A stretch of DNA of 6,426 nt from CAG-841 sp963614875 (GTDB taxonomy: Bacteria > Bacillota > Clostridia > Oscillospirales > CAG-272): assembly GCA_963614875.1 (NCBI GenBank), contig CAVEFC010000053.1, positions 1 through 6,426 of the forward strand, read 5' to 3'. The position numbers were made by a program, and so were the translations under genes. This document shows positions 1 through 5,557 of this stretch, piece after piece. Under the pieces are notes generated by a model that searched no databases, was not told where the DNA came from, and worked only from the letters and a program-made list of their open reading frames with translations. How positions within the stretch are numbered: the stretch's first letter is position 1; each line of letters begins with the position of its first letter.

Positions 1-425
1 ACGCGCTGCTGTTGTCCGCCGGAAAGCTCGCGATAGCAGCGCTTTGCCAGATTGTCAACACGCATTTTTTTCATTGCGTCGGCGGCAAGCGACTGTTCAT
101 TTGCGTTGTAAAACGGACGCCAGCCGCACCGGCTCTGACAGCCGGAAAGAACGATTTCCCTCACCGACGCCGGAAAATCCTTTTGCACAACCGTCTGTTG
201 CGGAAGGTATCCTATCTCGTTTTTACAAAGCCCGTCACCCATCAGTATCCTGCCGGAAACAGGAGGCTGCAAGCCGAGAAGCGTGCGCATGAGTGTGCTT
301 TTTCCGGAGCCGTTTTCGCCGATAACAGCAAGATATTCACCGGAATCCACCGAGAAATTCAGATTTTCAAGAACCGCTTTTCCGTCATATCCGACAGAAA
401 GGTTCTGACAGGTAAGAAGCGACAT
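1..425 (-). CDS. znuC: Zinc/manganese ABC transporter ATP-binding protein (partial, C-terminus off the left edge)
   Basis: This is the ATPase subunit that would power metal uptake with the adjacent substrate-binding lipoprotein and a permease presumably encoded beyond the left edge. The first 141 codons are visible, about 60% of a typical ZnuC/AdcC. Seen in order: an A-loop tyrosine in VGYDG (residues 11-15), Walker A GENGSGKST (36-44), Q-loop LPQQ (74-77), and the ABC signature LSGGQQQR (134-141). Walker B and the H-loop lie outside the window. The ATG at 425 is preceded by AGGAGG (434-439), which overlaps the stop codon of the upstream znuA-like gene. The gap is only 13 bp, so the two genes are co-transcribed and probably translationally linked. 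The segment between Q-loop and signature (CQSRCGWRPFYN) is typical of metal-type ATPases. Zinc rather than manganese is inferred from the His-rich partner, not proven. Confidence 0.93.
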   Translation of the reverse strand, partial: MSLLTCQNLSVGYDGKAVLENLNFSVDSGEYLAVIGENGSGKSTLMRTLLGLQPPVSGRILMGDGLCKNEIGYLPQQTVVQKDFPASVREIVLSGCQSRCGWRPFYNANEQSLAADAMKKMRVDNLAKRCYRELSGGQQQR

Positions 426-438
426 ACTATTTTCCTCC

Positions 439-1422
439 TTACCGAAGCGCTGATTTCAGCACTTCAAGATTCTTTTGCATAACGGAAAGGTAGCTTACGC
501 CGTTTTTCACATCCTGCGAAGTTATTGACTGCATGGAATCCATTGCAAGCACCTGTTGATTTTTTGTTTTTGTATTCTGTACGATTGTCTGCGCAATCTT
601 GTGATTTGCACCCTCGATCGTCAGCACACATGGCAAATCCAGCTCATCAACCTTTCCCGCAAGGAATGTGATGGTTTCAAAGCTTGCCTCGGTTTCTGCG
701 GAACAGCCCGAAAATGCCGCAAAATAATCAAGCCCGTAGTCGCTGACAAGATAGCGGAACGGAAAACGGTCTCCGAAAAGGATCGTTTTATGTGCGCCTT
801 CTTCCACTGCCTTGCTGTATTCTTTGTCAAGCGCGGTCAGAGCTTCACTGTAAGCCTGCAGATTTTTTGCATATGTATCCTTGTTTTCGGGATCAAGGGC
901 AGAGAGCTGTTCGGCAATGGCAAAGCATATTGTCTTTGCATTTCGCAGAGAAAGCCAGACATGCTCGTCCTTTTCTTCCTCGTGATCATGCTCATCGGCG
1001 TCCTCGTGGTCGTGCTCCTCCATGCCCTCTGCGATTTCTTCGTTTTTCACCGCATCGCCGAGCACTTCCAAAAGATTTATCACTTTTCTGTTCGGGTTTT
1101 TGGGATTTTTCAGCGCGTCCTCCACCCAGCTGTCAGACTCGCCTCCGACATATATAAAAAGGTCACAGCCTGAGATTTTCACCATATCGTCTGCGGTCGG
1201 CTGATAGCTGTGCAGATCCACCTTGTTGTCAAGCAGCATAGTCAGCTCAGCGTCATCCGCCTTGCCGCCGAGAATATTTTTTACCCAGTCGTATTCGGGG
1301 AAAATAGTGACAACGACAGACATTTTGTCATCTTGTCCGCCCGCGTTGCTTTTGCATCCGACAAGAGCGCAGGCAGCTGCCAAAACAGTAAGAGCCATTA
1401 AAACGGCAATAAATTTTTTCAT
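439..1422 (-). CDS. znuA: Metal ABC transporter substrate-binding lipoprotein, ZnuA/AdcA family (cluster A-I)
   Basis: This 327-aa extracellular lipoprotein would capture Zn2+ (or Mn2+) and deliver it to the membrane permease. It has a lipoprotein signal peptide: MKK, a hydrophobic stretch (4-21), and lipobox LVGC with the acylated Cys at 23. The mature domain starts with VVVTIFPEYDWV (36-47). The first metal-ligand His is in DLHSYQPT (H71). A His/Asp/Glu-rich loop (about 136-154, EEHDHEDADEHDHEEE) precedes the second ligand in DEHVWLSL (H154). The C-terminal lobe carries FSGCSAETEAS (237-247) and TIEGANHK (268-275). Where classical ZnuA has its third His (HxAFxYF), this protein reads GDRFPFRYL (217-225), so D218 may be the replacement ligand. 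I recall the DRFPFRYL variant from gut Firmicutes. The ATG has GGAGG at 1432-1436. The gene lies downstream of a small Cys/His membrane protein and upstream of znuC. The family is certain; the metal is inferred. Confidence 0.93.
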   Translation of the reverse strand: MKKFIAVLMALTVLAAACALVGCKSNAGGQDDKMSVVVTIFPEYDWVKNILGGKADDAELTMLLDNKVDLHSYQPTADDMVKISGCDLFIYVGGESDSWVEDALKNPKNPNRKVINLLEVLGDAVKNEEIAEGMEEHDHEDADEHDHEEEKDEHVWLSLRNAKTICFAIAEQLSALDPENKDTYAKNLQAYSEALTALDKEYSKAVEEGAHKTILFGDRFPFRYLVSDYGLDYFAAFSGCSAETEASFETITFLAGKVDELDLPCVLTIEGANHKIAQTIVQNTKTKNQQVLAMDSMQSITSQDVKNGVSYLSVMQKNLEVLKSALR

Positions 1423-1464
1423 ATTCAGAAATCCTCCGGATTATTTTCAGATAAAAATGGGCGC

Positions 1465-1529
1465 AAAAAAACAAGGGCAATGGCAAAGCCAAAAGAGCCT
1501 GCCGAAAAAGCAGACTTCACCCTTGTTTT
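1465..1529 (-). terminator. Branched terminator-like/attenuator structure between the 98-aa gene and znuA
   Basis: Read on the minus strand, a 10-bp outer stem pairs AAAACAAGGG with CCCTTGTTTT (1520-1529 with 1468-1477), and the second arm runs into a seven-T tract. The interior folds into two smaller hairpins: AGTCTGC/GCAGGCT (1496-1502 with 1510-1516) and TGGC-TTT-GCCA (1481-1491). The first inner hairpin has a pair that is G-T on the minus strand but C-A on the plus strand, so the fold favours minus-strand RNA. It starts 7 bp after the 98-aa gene's stop. Only about 28 bp separate it from the znuA ribosome binding site, too little for a separate promoter, so znuA needs read-through. It could instead be an mRNA-stabilising or processing element. 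Confidence 0.6.
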
Positions 1530-1536
1530 CATCTGT

Positions 1537-1833
1537 TTAATCCGAAAGTTTCACGCCGAGCACCACAAGAGTCGGCACGGAAATTCTGCCATTGCGTCCT
1601 TCGCGGCAATATCTGCACAGCAACATTTCTACGACGGCAGCTCCGATAATGCCGGCAGCAACAGCCAGCGAGCGCAACAAATTTTTGCACAGTTCTATAT
1701 GACAGCAAATCGCGCAATGATCACCCGTGCAAGAGTGACCAGATTCGGCGACAACACAGAATGCGGAGAAAACCATGGCAAAAAGAACCGCAGCACAGAT
1801 AAGTGTTATAAAAATACGCTTGTTTGATCTCAT
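1537..1833 (-). CDS. Small Cys/His-rich two-helix membrane protein, first gene of the znu operon
   Basis: This 98-aa protein has a hydrophobic segment at 5-28 (signal anchor or first helix), then a compact metal-ligand cluster at residues 31-49 (SGHSC, GDHC, AICCH, C49), then a second hydrophobic helix at about 55-73, and a basic tail containing CRYC (73-76). The predicted topology places the Cys/His cluster in the short loop outside the membrane. I do not know a named family. I recall similar small proteins (pattern HxCxGxxCxIC...C) next to zinc transporters or Fur-type regulators in Firmicutes, so a role in zinc handling or presentation is an inference from motif and context. The ATG at 1833 has a strong AGGAGGA (1841-1847) at good spacing. 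The gene is directly downstream of the operon promoter and precedes znuA by 114 bp containing a terminator-like structure. Confidence 0.85.
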   Translation of the reverse strand: MRSNKRIFITLICAAVLFAMVFSAFCVVAESGHSCTGDHCAICCHIELCKNLLRSLAVAAGIIGAAVVEMLLCRYCREGRNGRISVPTLVVLGVKLSD

Positions 1834-1885
1834 TCCGGCTTCCTCCTTTTCATTTATGTTCTATCACAACGGTCGCAGATACCTT

Positions 1886-1904
1886 ATTTCCGCACATGCG
1901 ATTT
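1886..1904. promoter_or_regulatory. Possible operator in the znu leader
   Basis: The inverted repeat CGCA-CA-TGCG (1891-1900) is flanked by ATTTC and ATTT, giving an imperfect 19-bp dyad. It lies about 12-30 nt downstream of the predicted transcription start of the znu operon, a position suited to a repressor such as Zur. The outer arms match poorly, and I cannot match it to a published Zur box with confidence. Confidence 0.25.
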
Positions 1905-1922
1905 GCTTGCATATTTTTGTTT

Positions 1923-1951
1923 ATTGTATCACAGCTTTTGACCTTTGTCAA
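1923..1951 (-). promoter_or_regulatory. Sigma-A promoter of the znu operon
   Basis: On the minus strand the -35 is a perfect TTGACA (1946-1951). After a 17-bp spacer comes -10 TACAAT (1923-1928), preceded by TGA, which supplies an extended -10 (TGn). The predicted start is near 1916, giving a leader of about 80 nt before the 98-aa gene. This is a strong promoter and would be expected to need repression when zinc is plentiful. Confidence 0.85.
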
Positions 1952-1953
1952 TA

Positions 1954-1970
1954 CGCAAACTATCCGCAAA
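1954..1970. repeat. Tandem CGCAAA direct repeats next to the znu -35
   Basis: CGCAAA occurs at 1954-1959 and again at 1965-1970, exactly 11 bp (one helical turn) apart, beginning 3 bp upstream of the -35 box. Placement and phasing would suit a regulator bound on one face of the DNA, but two short repeats could be chance. Confidence 0.3.
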
Positions 1971-1994
1971 TTTGACTTTCTGCTCGTTGATGTC

Positions 1995-2114
1995 TTACAT
2001 TTGCCCTTCTATATTTTCAACGGCATCCATGTCAGTTACCATCACTTCTTCAAGCGACAATGCCGAGCCGAGCTGCGTACACTGTATGCCTGTATTTCCC
2101 GAGAAAAAAAGCGG
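1995..2114 (-). pseudogene. Short open frame, possible leftover 3' end of a lost gene
   Basis: Between the ATPase terminator and the znu promoter, the minus strand stays open for 39 codons and ends with TAA (1995-1997). The peptide (start PLFFSGNTGIQC, end DAVENIEGQM) is acidic and has no usable start codon or ribosome binding site at its head. It begins at an upstream in-frame stop (2115-2117) next to a run of seven T on this strand, where a slip would shift the frame. The composition resembles a protein C-terminus more than random sequence. I do not recognise the family. The rest of 1952-2138 shows nothing else I can support. Confidence 0.25.
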
Positions 2115-2138
2115 TTAAAACAAATATTTGAGTTAACA

Positions 2139-2172
2139 CCAAAAAAGTCGTCCTCACGGACGACTTTTTTGG
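2139..2172. terminator. Bidirectional intrinsic terminator after the ATPase gene
   Basis: A perfect 15-bp inverted repeat (2139-2153 with 2158-2172) surrounds a four-base loop. The GC-rich top (GTCGTCC/GGACGAC) is flanked by A6 and T6, so it can terminate from either side. It starts 21 bp after the stop codon of the minus-strand ATPase gene. Confidence 0.9.
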
Positions 2173-2193
2173 TTGTATTATTTATCCACGATC

Positions 2194-3480
2194 TCAGTTT
2201 TTCAGAGCCGTGATCGGTACGACAAAAACGCCGTCGGGACGGACATATGCCGCATTGGAAAGTCCGCAGATGACGCAAAGAACCGACGGAGCAACACCTC
2301 CGTTTTCTTCGATGTCGTTGCGAAGAGCGACAAGCTCCGCCGCGGCTTTATCAATCTGATTTGCACCGAGCTTTATTTCAAATGCACACCATCTTCCGTC
2401 TTCCAATTCAACCACCGCATCGATTTCCTTATTGTTATAATCCTGATAATGATAAAGATTTGCTCCGAACGATTCGGCATAGATTTTCAGATCGCGCTCT
2501 ACCAACGCTTCAAACAGAAATCCGAAGGTTTTAAGATCGCCGATAAGCTTATCCGGAGTGACTTTGAGCAGGGCACAGGCAAGTGCGGGATCGCAAAAAT
2601 GTCTTTTTTCAGCCTGCTTTATTCGGACAGATGAACGAATGTTGGTTGAAAAAGGAGGTTGATTATCAAGCAGAAAAAGACGGTTGAAAATATCAAGATA
2701 CGTGGCTATTGTGTCTGCGTCAATTGTTTCGTCGTCAAATTCTTTAATATCGCTCAGCAACTTTTTCTTTGTTGCCGTTGTGCTTTCATTGCGCGCAAGA
2801 GAACGCAGCAGAAGCCGCATTTTTGTCACGTCGTATTTTTTGTCATCAATACGCTGTGAATCATCGTCAAGAATAGCATCAAGGTAGGCTTGCGGTAACA
2901 AAGAAGCATTTTCCGGCGCGGCGTTCAGATTTCCGGGCCAACCTCCGCGTACCGTATAATTTGCAAGATTGCGCAGATCGACCTCGCCCGTCATTGTCGG
3001 AGTAATTTTGCCGTTGCAGAGGTCTTCAAGTGAAACTGCGCCGTCGGATTCACCGGATTCATACAGTGACATTGTTCGCATACGGAGTTTGCCGATCCTG
3101 CCGGCACCGCTGTGAAGAACGCCTTTGCGTTTCGGAGTGGAAGAGCCTGTCAGGATAAATTGCCCCTTTTCCGCCCGACTGTCAACCGTGTATCTGACCG
3201 CATCCCAGATTGAAGGAACTTCCTGCCATTCGTCAAGCAGGCGCGGCGTTTCTCCTTCCAGAACCAAGGACGGTGACATTTCCGCCAATGCGCGATTCTG
3301 AAAATTGTTTGCGGGATCGCCGATCAGAAATTCACTGTTACTGTGAAATGAAGAAGTCCATGTTTTTCCGCACCATTTCGGACCTTCAATGCACACCGCA
3401 CCGAAGGCGGACAAATATCTGCAAACCATACTGTCGATTACACGCGGTTTGTATTTTGATTGTTCTGCGATTTTTTTCAT
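2194..3480 (-). CDS. ATPase of the AAA_14 / DUF4143 family
   Basis: This 428-aa cytoplasmic protein has an N-terminal P-loop ATPase domain and a C-terminal DUF4143-type domain. Visible are Walker A GPKWCGKT (33-40), Walker B-like PRLLDEWQ (79-86) and the sensor-like FILTGSS (108-114). The central part contains a typical VRGGWPGNL (177-185). The C-terminal region has GFLFEALVERDL (320-331) followed by EIDAVVELEDGRWCAFEIKLG (split as EIDAVV 352-357 and AFEIKLG 366-372), which resembles a PD-(D/E)xK nuclease core. The family is widespread in gut bacteria and archaea, often in many copies, and its role is not established; mobile-element or defence links are speculation. Start: an in-frame ATG lies 45 bp further upstream, but the ATG at 3480 has GGAGGT (3489-3494) 8 nt away, and the predicted transcription start falls between the two. 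It is a single-gene transcript with its own promoter and terminator. Confidence 0.92.
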   Translation of the reverse strand: MKKIAEQSKYKPRVIDSMVCRYLSAFGAVCIEGPKWCGKTWTSSFHSNSEFLIGDPANNFQNRALAEMSPSLVLEGETPRLLDEWQEVPSIWDAVRYTVDSRAEKGQFILTGSSTPKRKGVLHSGAGRIGKLRMRTMSLYESGESDGAVSLEDLCNGKITPTMTGEVDLRNLANYTVRGGWPGNLNAAPENASLLPQAYLDAILDDDSQRIDDKKYDVTKMRLLLRSLARNESTTATKKKLLSDIKEFDDETIDADTIATYLDIFNRLFLLDNQPPFSTNIRSSVRIKQAEKRHFCDPALACALLKVTPDKLIGDLKTFGFLFEALVERDLKIYAESFGANLYHYQDYNNKEIDAVVELEDGRWCAFEIKLGANQIDKAAAELVALRNDIEENGGVAPSVLCVICGLSNAAYVRPDGVFVVPITALKN

Positions 3481-3488
3481 AACAGAAA

Positions 3489-3494
3489 ACCTCC
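3489..3494 (-). promoter_or_regulatory. Ribosome binding site that fixes the ATPase start
   Basis: GGAGGT lies 8 nt before the ATG at 3478-3480. The alternative in-frame ATG at 3525 would lie upstream of the expected transcription start, so the shorter protein is preferred. Confidence 0.75.
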
Positions 3495-3513
3495 GGATTG
3501 TTTCTTCACATAT

Positions 3514-3542
3514 ATTATAACCCATTCCGGAAGATTTTACAA
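3514..3542 (-). promoter_or_regulatory. Sigma-A promoter of the ATPase gene
   Basis: On the minus strand, -35 TTGTAA (3537-3542), a 17-bp spacer, and a perfect -10 TATAAT (3514-3519). The predicted start near 3507 gives a leader of under 30 nt. The -35 box overlaps the stop codon of the SWIM-like remnant, so the promoter sits at the edge of decayed DNA. Confidence 0.8.
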
Positions 3543-3716
3543 GTATATTCCGTGAGATTTTGAAAAATCATTCGGTATAATTTTGTTCGCAGACTCTACA
3601 ACATTAGCGGAGAGTATGCCATCGCCCAATTGAAACAGGCTTTTAACCTTGTTTTCCTGAAAACAATCGTAACCTCTCCACATCGAAGTGCCGCCGGCAC
3701 AATCAAGCAATCCCAT
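3537..3716 (-). pseudogene. N-terminal fragment resembling a SWIM zinc-finger protein
   Basis: The frame from ATG 3716 encodes 59 aa and has a plausible GGAAGG ribosome binding site 7 nt upstream. The segment MWRGYDCFQENKVKSL (12-27), then GDGILSAN, resembles the RGxxYxxxxxVxSL...DGxxxAxVxGS region that precedes the zinc finger in SWIM-domain proteins. The fragment stops (IYL-stop) about where the CxC...CxH zinc ligands should begin, so the finger itself is missing. It follows the S24-like frame by 21 bp. The match rests on memory of the family pattern; a short unrelated gene remains possible. Confidence 0.35.
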
Positions 3717-3737
3717 AGCACAGCCTTCCAAAATTTT

Positions 3738-4100
3738 TTATACTCTCCCCACAACTCTTCCGCAACAGAACACACTATCATTTTCTGTCAGCCGTATGGG
3801 CTTATACTTTTCATTATGCGAGATCAAACAGCCGTTCCCGCGTTCCTTGATAAAGACCTCGCCGTTGACAACGAAAATACCGATCTCGCCGACATCGACA
3901 GAGTCGCATTTTTCAACTAATACCTTGTCTCCGTTATGGCACTTTTTGTGCGACAGAGCAATGTCACTGATAAAAAATGAATTTTCTCTGTTTTCTTCGC
4001 CGATAATGAAAGGGGTGATAAAGGCACATAAAAATGCGGAGGTTGCGTACATAAAGGCACTGCCGGACAGACGGTCGGAATGCACTACCTGACATAGCAT
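3738..4100 (-). pseudogene. Decayed S24/LexA-type peptidase domain (repressor remnant lacking its DNA-binding half)
   Basis: The last ~80 residues of this 120-aa frame read as the C-terminal autocleavage domain of LexA/CI-type regulators: HNGDKVLVEKCDSVDVGEIG (55-74), VVNGEVFIKE (77-86, with K85 in the place of the catalytic lysine), NEKYKPIRL (96-104), and the usual end GRVVGRV. The nucleophile motif, normally GDSMxPxxxxGD, reads ALSHKKCHNGD (48-58): a serine (S50) is present but Met and Pro are lost and one residue is missing. Upstream there is no helix-turn-helix; residues 1-35 look like non-coding sequence translated by chance. The ORF start has no ribosome binding site. This is therefore most likely a degraded repressor, perhaps from a lost phage or mobile element. 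Family recognition is fairly good; inactivity is inferred. Confidence 0.6.
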
Positions 4101-4135
4101 CCGACACGGGCAAATATGCCTTCAGGGAGGAACGA

Positions 4136-4231
4136 TTGATATTATTCTTTCTTAAAAACGCAAATCCGCAAAAAAAGACGGGCGCGTTTACGCAAAAAAC
4201 TGAAGAAATGGGGTGGGTCATATGGAGATGA
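4136..4231 (+). CDS. Tiny ORF coupled to the following small gene
   Basis: A TTG start at 4136 follows a good GGGAGGA (4125-4131) at 4-nt spacing and gives 31 aa (FLKNANPQKKTGAFTQKTEE in the middle, ending GWVIWR). Its TGA overlaps the ATG at 4228 as ATGA, the classic arrangement for coupled translation. The same frame also stays open upstream to 4055, so this may be the end of a longer, broken gene rather than a true small protein. I do not recognise it. Confidence 0.3.
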   Translation: MILFFLKNANPQKKTGAFTQKTEEMGWVIWR

Positions 4232-4485
4232 ACATTCATCATGACACAAAAACGGTCGATATATGGCTCACCCGAATCGAAGCACGGGACGAAAATATTC
4301 GTCGCTCGCTTGAGCTGTATTACCGGCAATTTGCAAATCACAGGTATTTTGTGTCGGTGTTTGAATCAGGAGACCGGGAGCTGTTGCCGGATACCGCCTT
4401 GTTTCGAAATCAGGTATCTTTTCGCAGAATGGAAAGGTATTCTTCGTACGCAAAAACGCGTCTGCGCTCTGAATTGTTCATCTGA
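4222..4485 (+). CDS. Small hypothetical protein resembling ones from Clostridial conjugative elements, with an abnormal 3' end
   Basis: From ATG 4222 the product is 87 aa. Its first ~65 residues (MEMNIHHDTKTVDIWLT, then RRSLELYYRQ, then YFVSVFESGDREL) resemble a short protein family I associate with integrative conjugative elements of gut Clostridia. Its function is unknown to me. In the relatives I recall, the protein continues with a basic, Leu/Asn/Arg-rich helix. Here the last 25 codons lie antisense to the 3' end of the fic gene (4410-4485), whose own C-terminus looks normal, so this gene's tail is probably lost and replaced by chance sequence. Alternative starts are GTG 4213 and ATG 4228; the latter is 10 nt after GGGTGGG and overlaps the preceding stop. 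Whether it is still translated is unclear. Confidence 0.5.
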   Translation: MEMNIHHDTKTVDIWLTRIEARDENIRRSLELYYRQFANHRYFVSVFESGDRELLPDTALFRNQVSFRRMERYSSYAKTRLRSELFI

Positions 4486-5543
4486 ACAAGAATGCCGTGT
4501 TCGACCAAACGATTGATATGAGATGATGCCGTATTGAAGGAAATGCCCAAATCGTGCGAGGTTTTGCCGATATCGATAATCGGATTTTTCTCAATATAAT
4601 CGAAAATCAGGCGGGATGTCTTTCCTTGCCGCCCTAATCCGTCTGTTACAGAAACATTTTTGTTATGCAAAGCGTTGAGTCTGATGATTGTCTCTGCTGC
4701 CTCCTCCGAGGATTCTTTTATGGCAAGAAGAAAAAATCTGACCCATTGCTCGTAATTGTTTTTTGCCCGAACCTCGCTCATTCGGTCATAATACTCAACC
4801 CTGTTCAGCTTCAGATAATACGAAATATAGAGTGCGGGAGAATGCAGCACTTTTTTATCCATCAGAAAAAGCGTAATAAGAAGTCTCCCGATATGACCGT
4901 TGCCGTCAAGGAAGGGGTGGATAGTTTCAAACTGATAGTGAATCAATGCGGCTCTAATCAGCACATCAAGCGAGCTATCACCGTTCATATACTTTTCAAG
5001 GTCGGACATCGCCTCTGCCATATCCTGCGGATTCGGCGGGATATAGCGCGCATTTTTAATGGAACTGCTCTGCGAACCGATCCAGTTTTGCGAAATACGG
5101 AATTCCCCCGGATTCTTCTCCTGTCCTCTGACTCCCTGCATCAGCACTGCGTGTGTTTCTTTCAGCAATTTGTTACACAGTGGCAATGTAGTCAAACGGT
5201 CAAGCGCAAACTCCGTTGCTTTGATATAGTTGACTACATCTGCAACGTTCCGGTTCGTATTTTCTTCAATCAACGGATCAAGCACATCCTCAAGCGTTGC
5301 CTGTGTGCCTTCGATCTGTGATGAGAGCAACGCTTCCTTGCGTACATACATCGAGACAAAGAGATTGATATTCGGGATATAGGTAGCCAATGTATCAAGT
5401 TTTGCAATCGCCTTTGTTGCACCGGTGAGCAAAGAAAGCATATCATCGTCGATATTCAGTTCGGGCGGCAATGGCGACGGCTTGAACGATTGATAGGCCG
5501 CATCACCGGATAAATTTGTAATATAGGTTCCTGCTATGCTCAT
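4410..5543 (-). CDS. Fic family protein (class II Fic/DOC AMP-transferase with C-terminal winged helix)
   Basis: This 377-aa cytoplasmic enzyme is predicted to transfer AMP from ATP to hydroxyl groups of target proteins. Seen in order: a Fic_N-type start with FKPSPLPP (20-27); the inhibitory helix motif SSQIEG (74-79, pattern SxxxE(G/N)) before the Fic core, which makes it a class II, self-inhibited Fic; NPGEFRISQNWIG (144-156) and YIPPNP (167-172), the target-docking flap region; the intact catalytic loop HPFLDGNGHIGR (209-220, catalytic H209); and a C-terminal winged helix (about 305-365, with ISFNTASSHINRLVEHGIL). All key residues are present, so it should be active. The ATG at 5543 has GGAGG 6 nt away; an ATG 15 bp upstream precedes that site and is less likely. 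It has its own promoter and no antitoxin partner, as expected when the inhibitory helix is built in. No terminator follows; the 3' end overlaps a plus-strand ORF by 76 bp. Confidence 0.95.
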   Translation of the reverse strand: MSIAGTYITNLSGDAAYQSFKPSPLPPELNIDDDMLSLLTGATKAIAKLDTLATYIPNINLFVSMYVRKEALLSSQIEGTQATLEDVLDPLIEENTNRNVADVVNYIKATEFALDRLTTLPLCNKLLKETHAVLMQGVRGQEKNPGEFRISQNWIGSQSSSIKNARYIPPNPQDMAEAMSDLEKYMNGDSSLDVLIRAALIHYQFETIHPFLDGNGHIGRLLITLFLMDKKVLHSPALYISYYLKLNRVEYYDRMSEVRAKNNYEQWVRFFLLAIKESSEEAAETIIRLNALHNKNVSVTDGLGRQGKTSRLIFDYIEKNPIIDIGKTSHDLGISFNTASSHINRLVEHGILVQMNNSERRRVFAYEEYLSILRKDT

Positions 5544-5547
5544 GGTA

Positions 5548-5554
5548 TTCCTCC
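5548..5554 (-). promoter_or_regulatory. Ribosome binding site that fixes the Fic start
   Basis: GGAGGAA on the minus strand lies directly before the ATG at 5541-5543, with GGAGG 6 nt away. The alternative ATG at 5558 would place this sequence inside the coding region. Confidence 0.8.
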
Positions 5555-5557
5555 ACA

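Noticed and set aside
12..482. Plus-strand open frame of 156 codons
   Set aside because: It is antisense to znuC, whose Walker A, Q-loop and signature motifs are all in the minus-strand frame; no ribosome binding site or family resemblance.
556..1173. Plus-strand open frame of 205 codons rich in Phe, Cys and Leu
   Set aside because: It is a shadow of the znuA-like gene; the hydrophobic stretches are the complement of its acidic His-rich loop.
1423..1464. Separate promoter for znuA
   Set aside because: Only about 28 bp lie between the T tract and the ribosome binding site and no -35/-10 pair fits there.
3596..3781. Minus-strand 61-codon open frame
   Set aside because: It overlaps both the S24-like and SWIM-like frames out of phase and matches neither; treated as a shadow.
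4665..5321. Plus-strand open frame of 218 codons
   Set aside because: Antisense to the Fic coding sequence, which carries the intact HPFLDGNGHIGR motif; no start signals.
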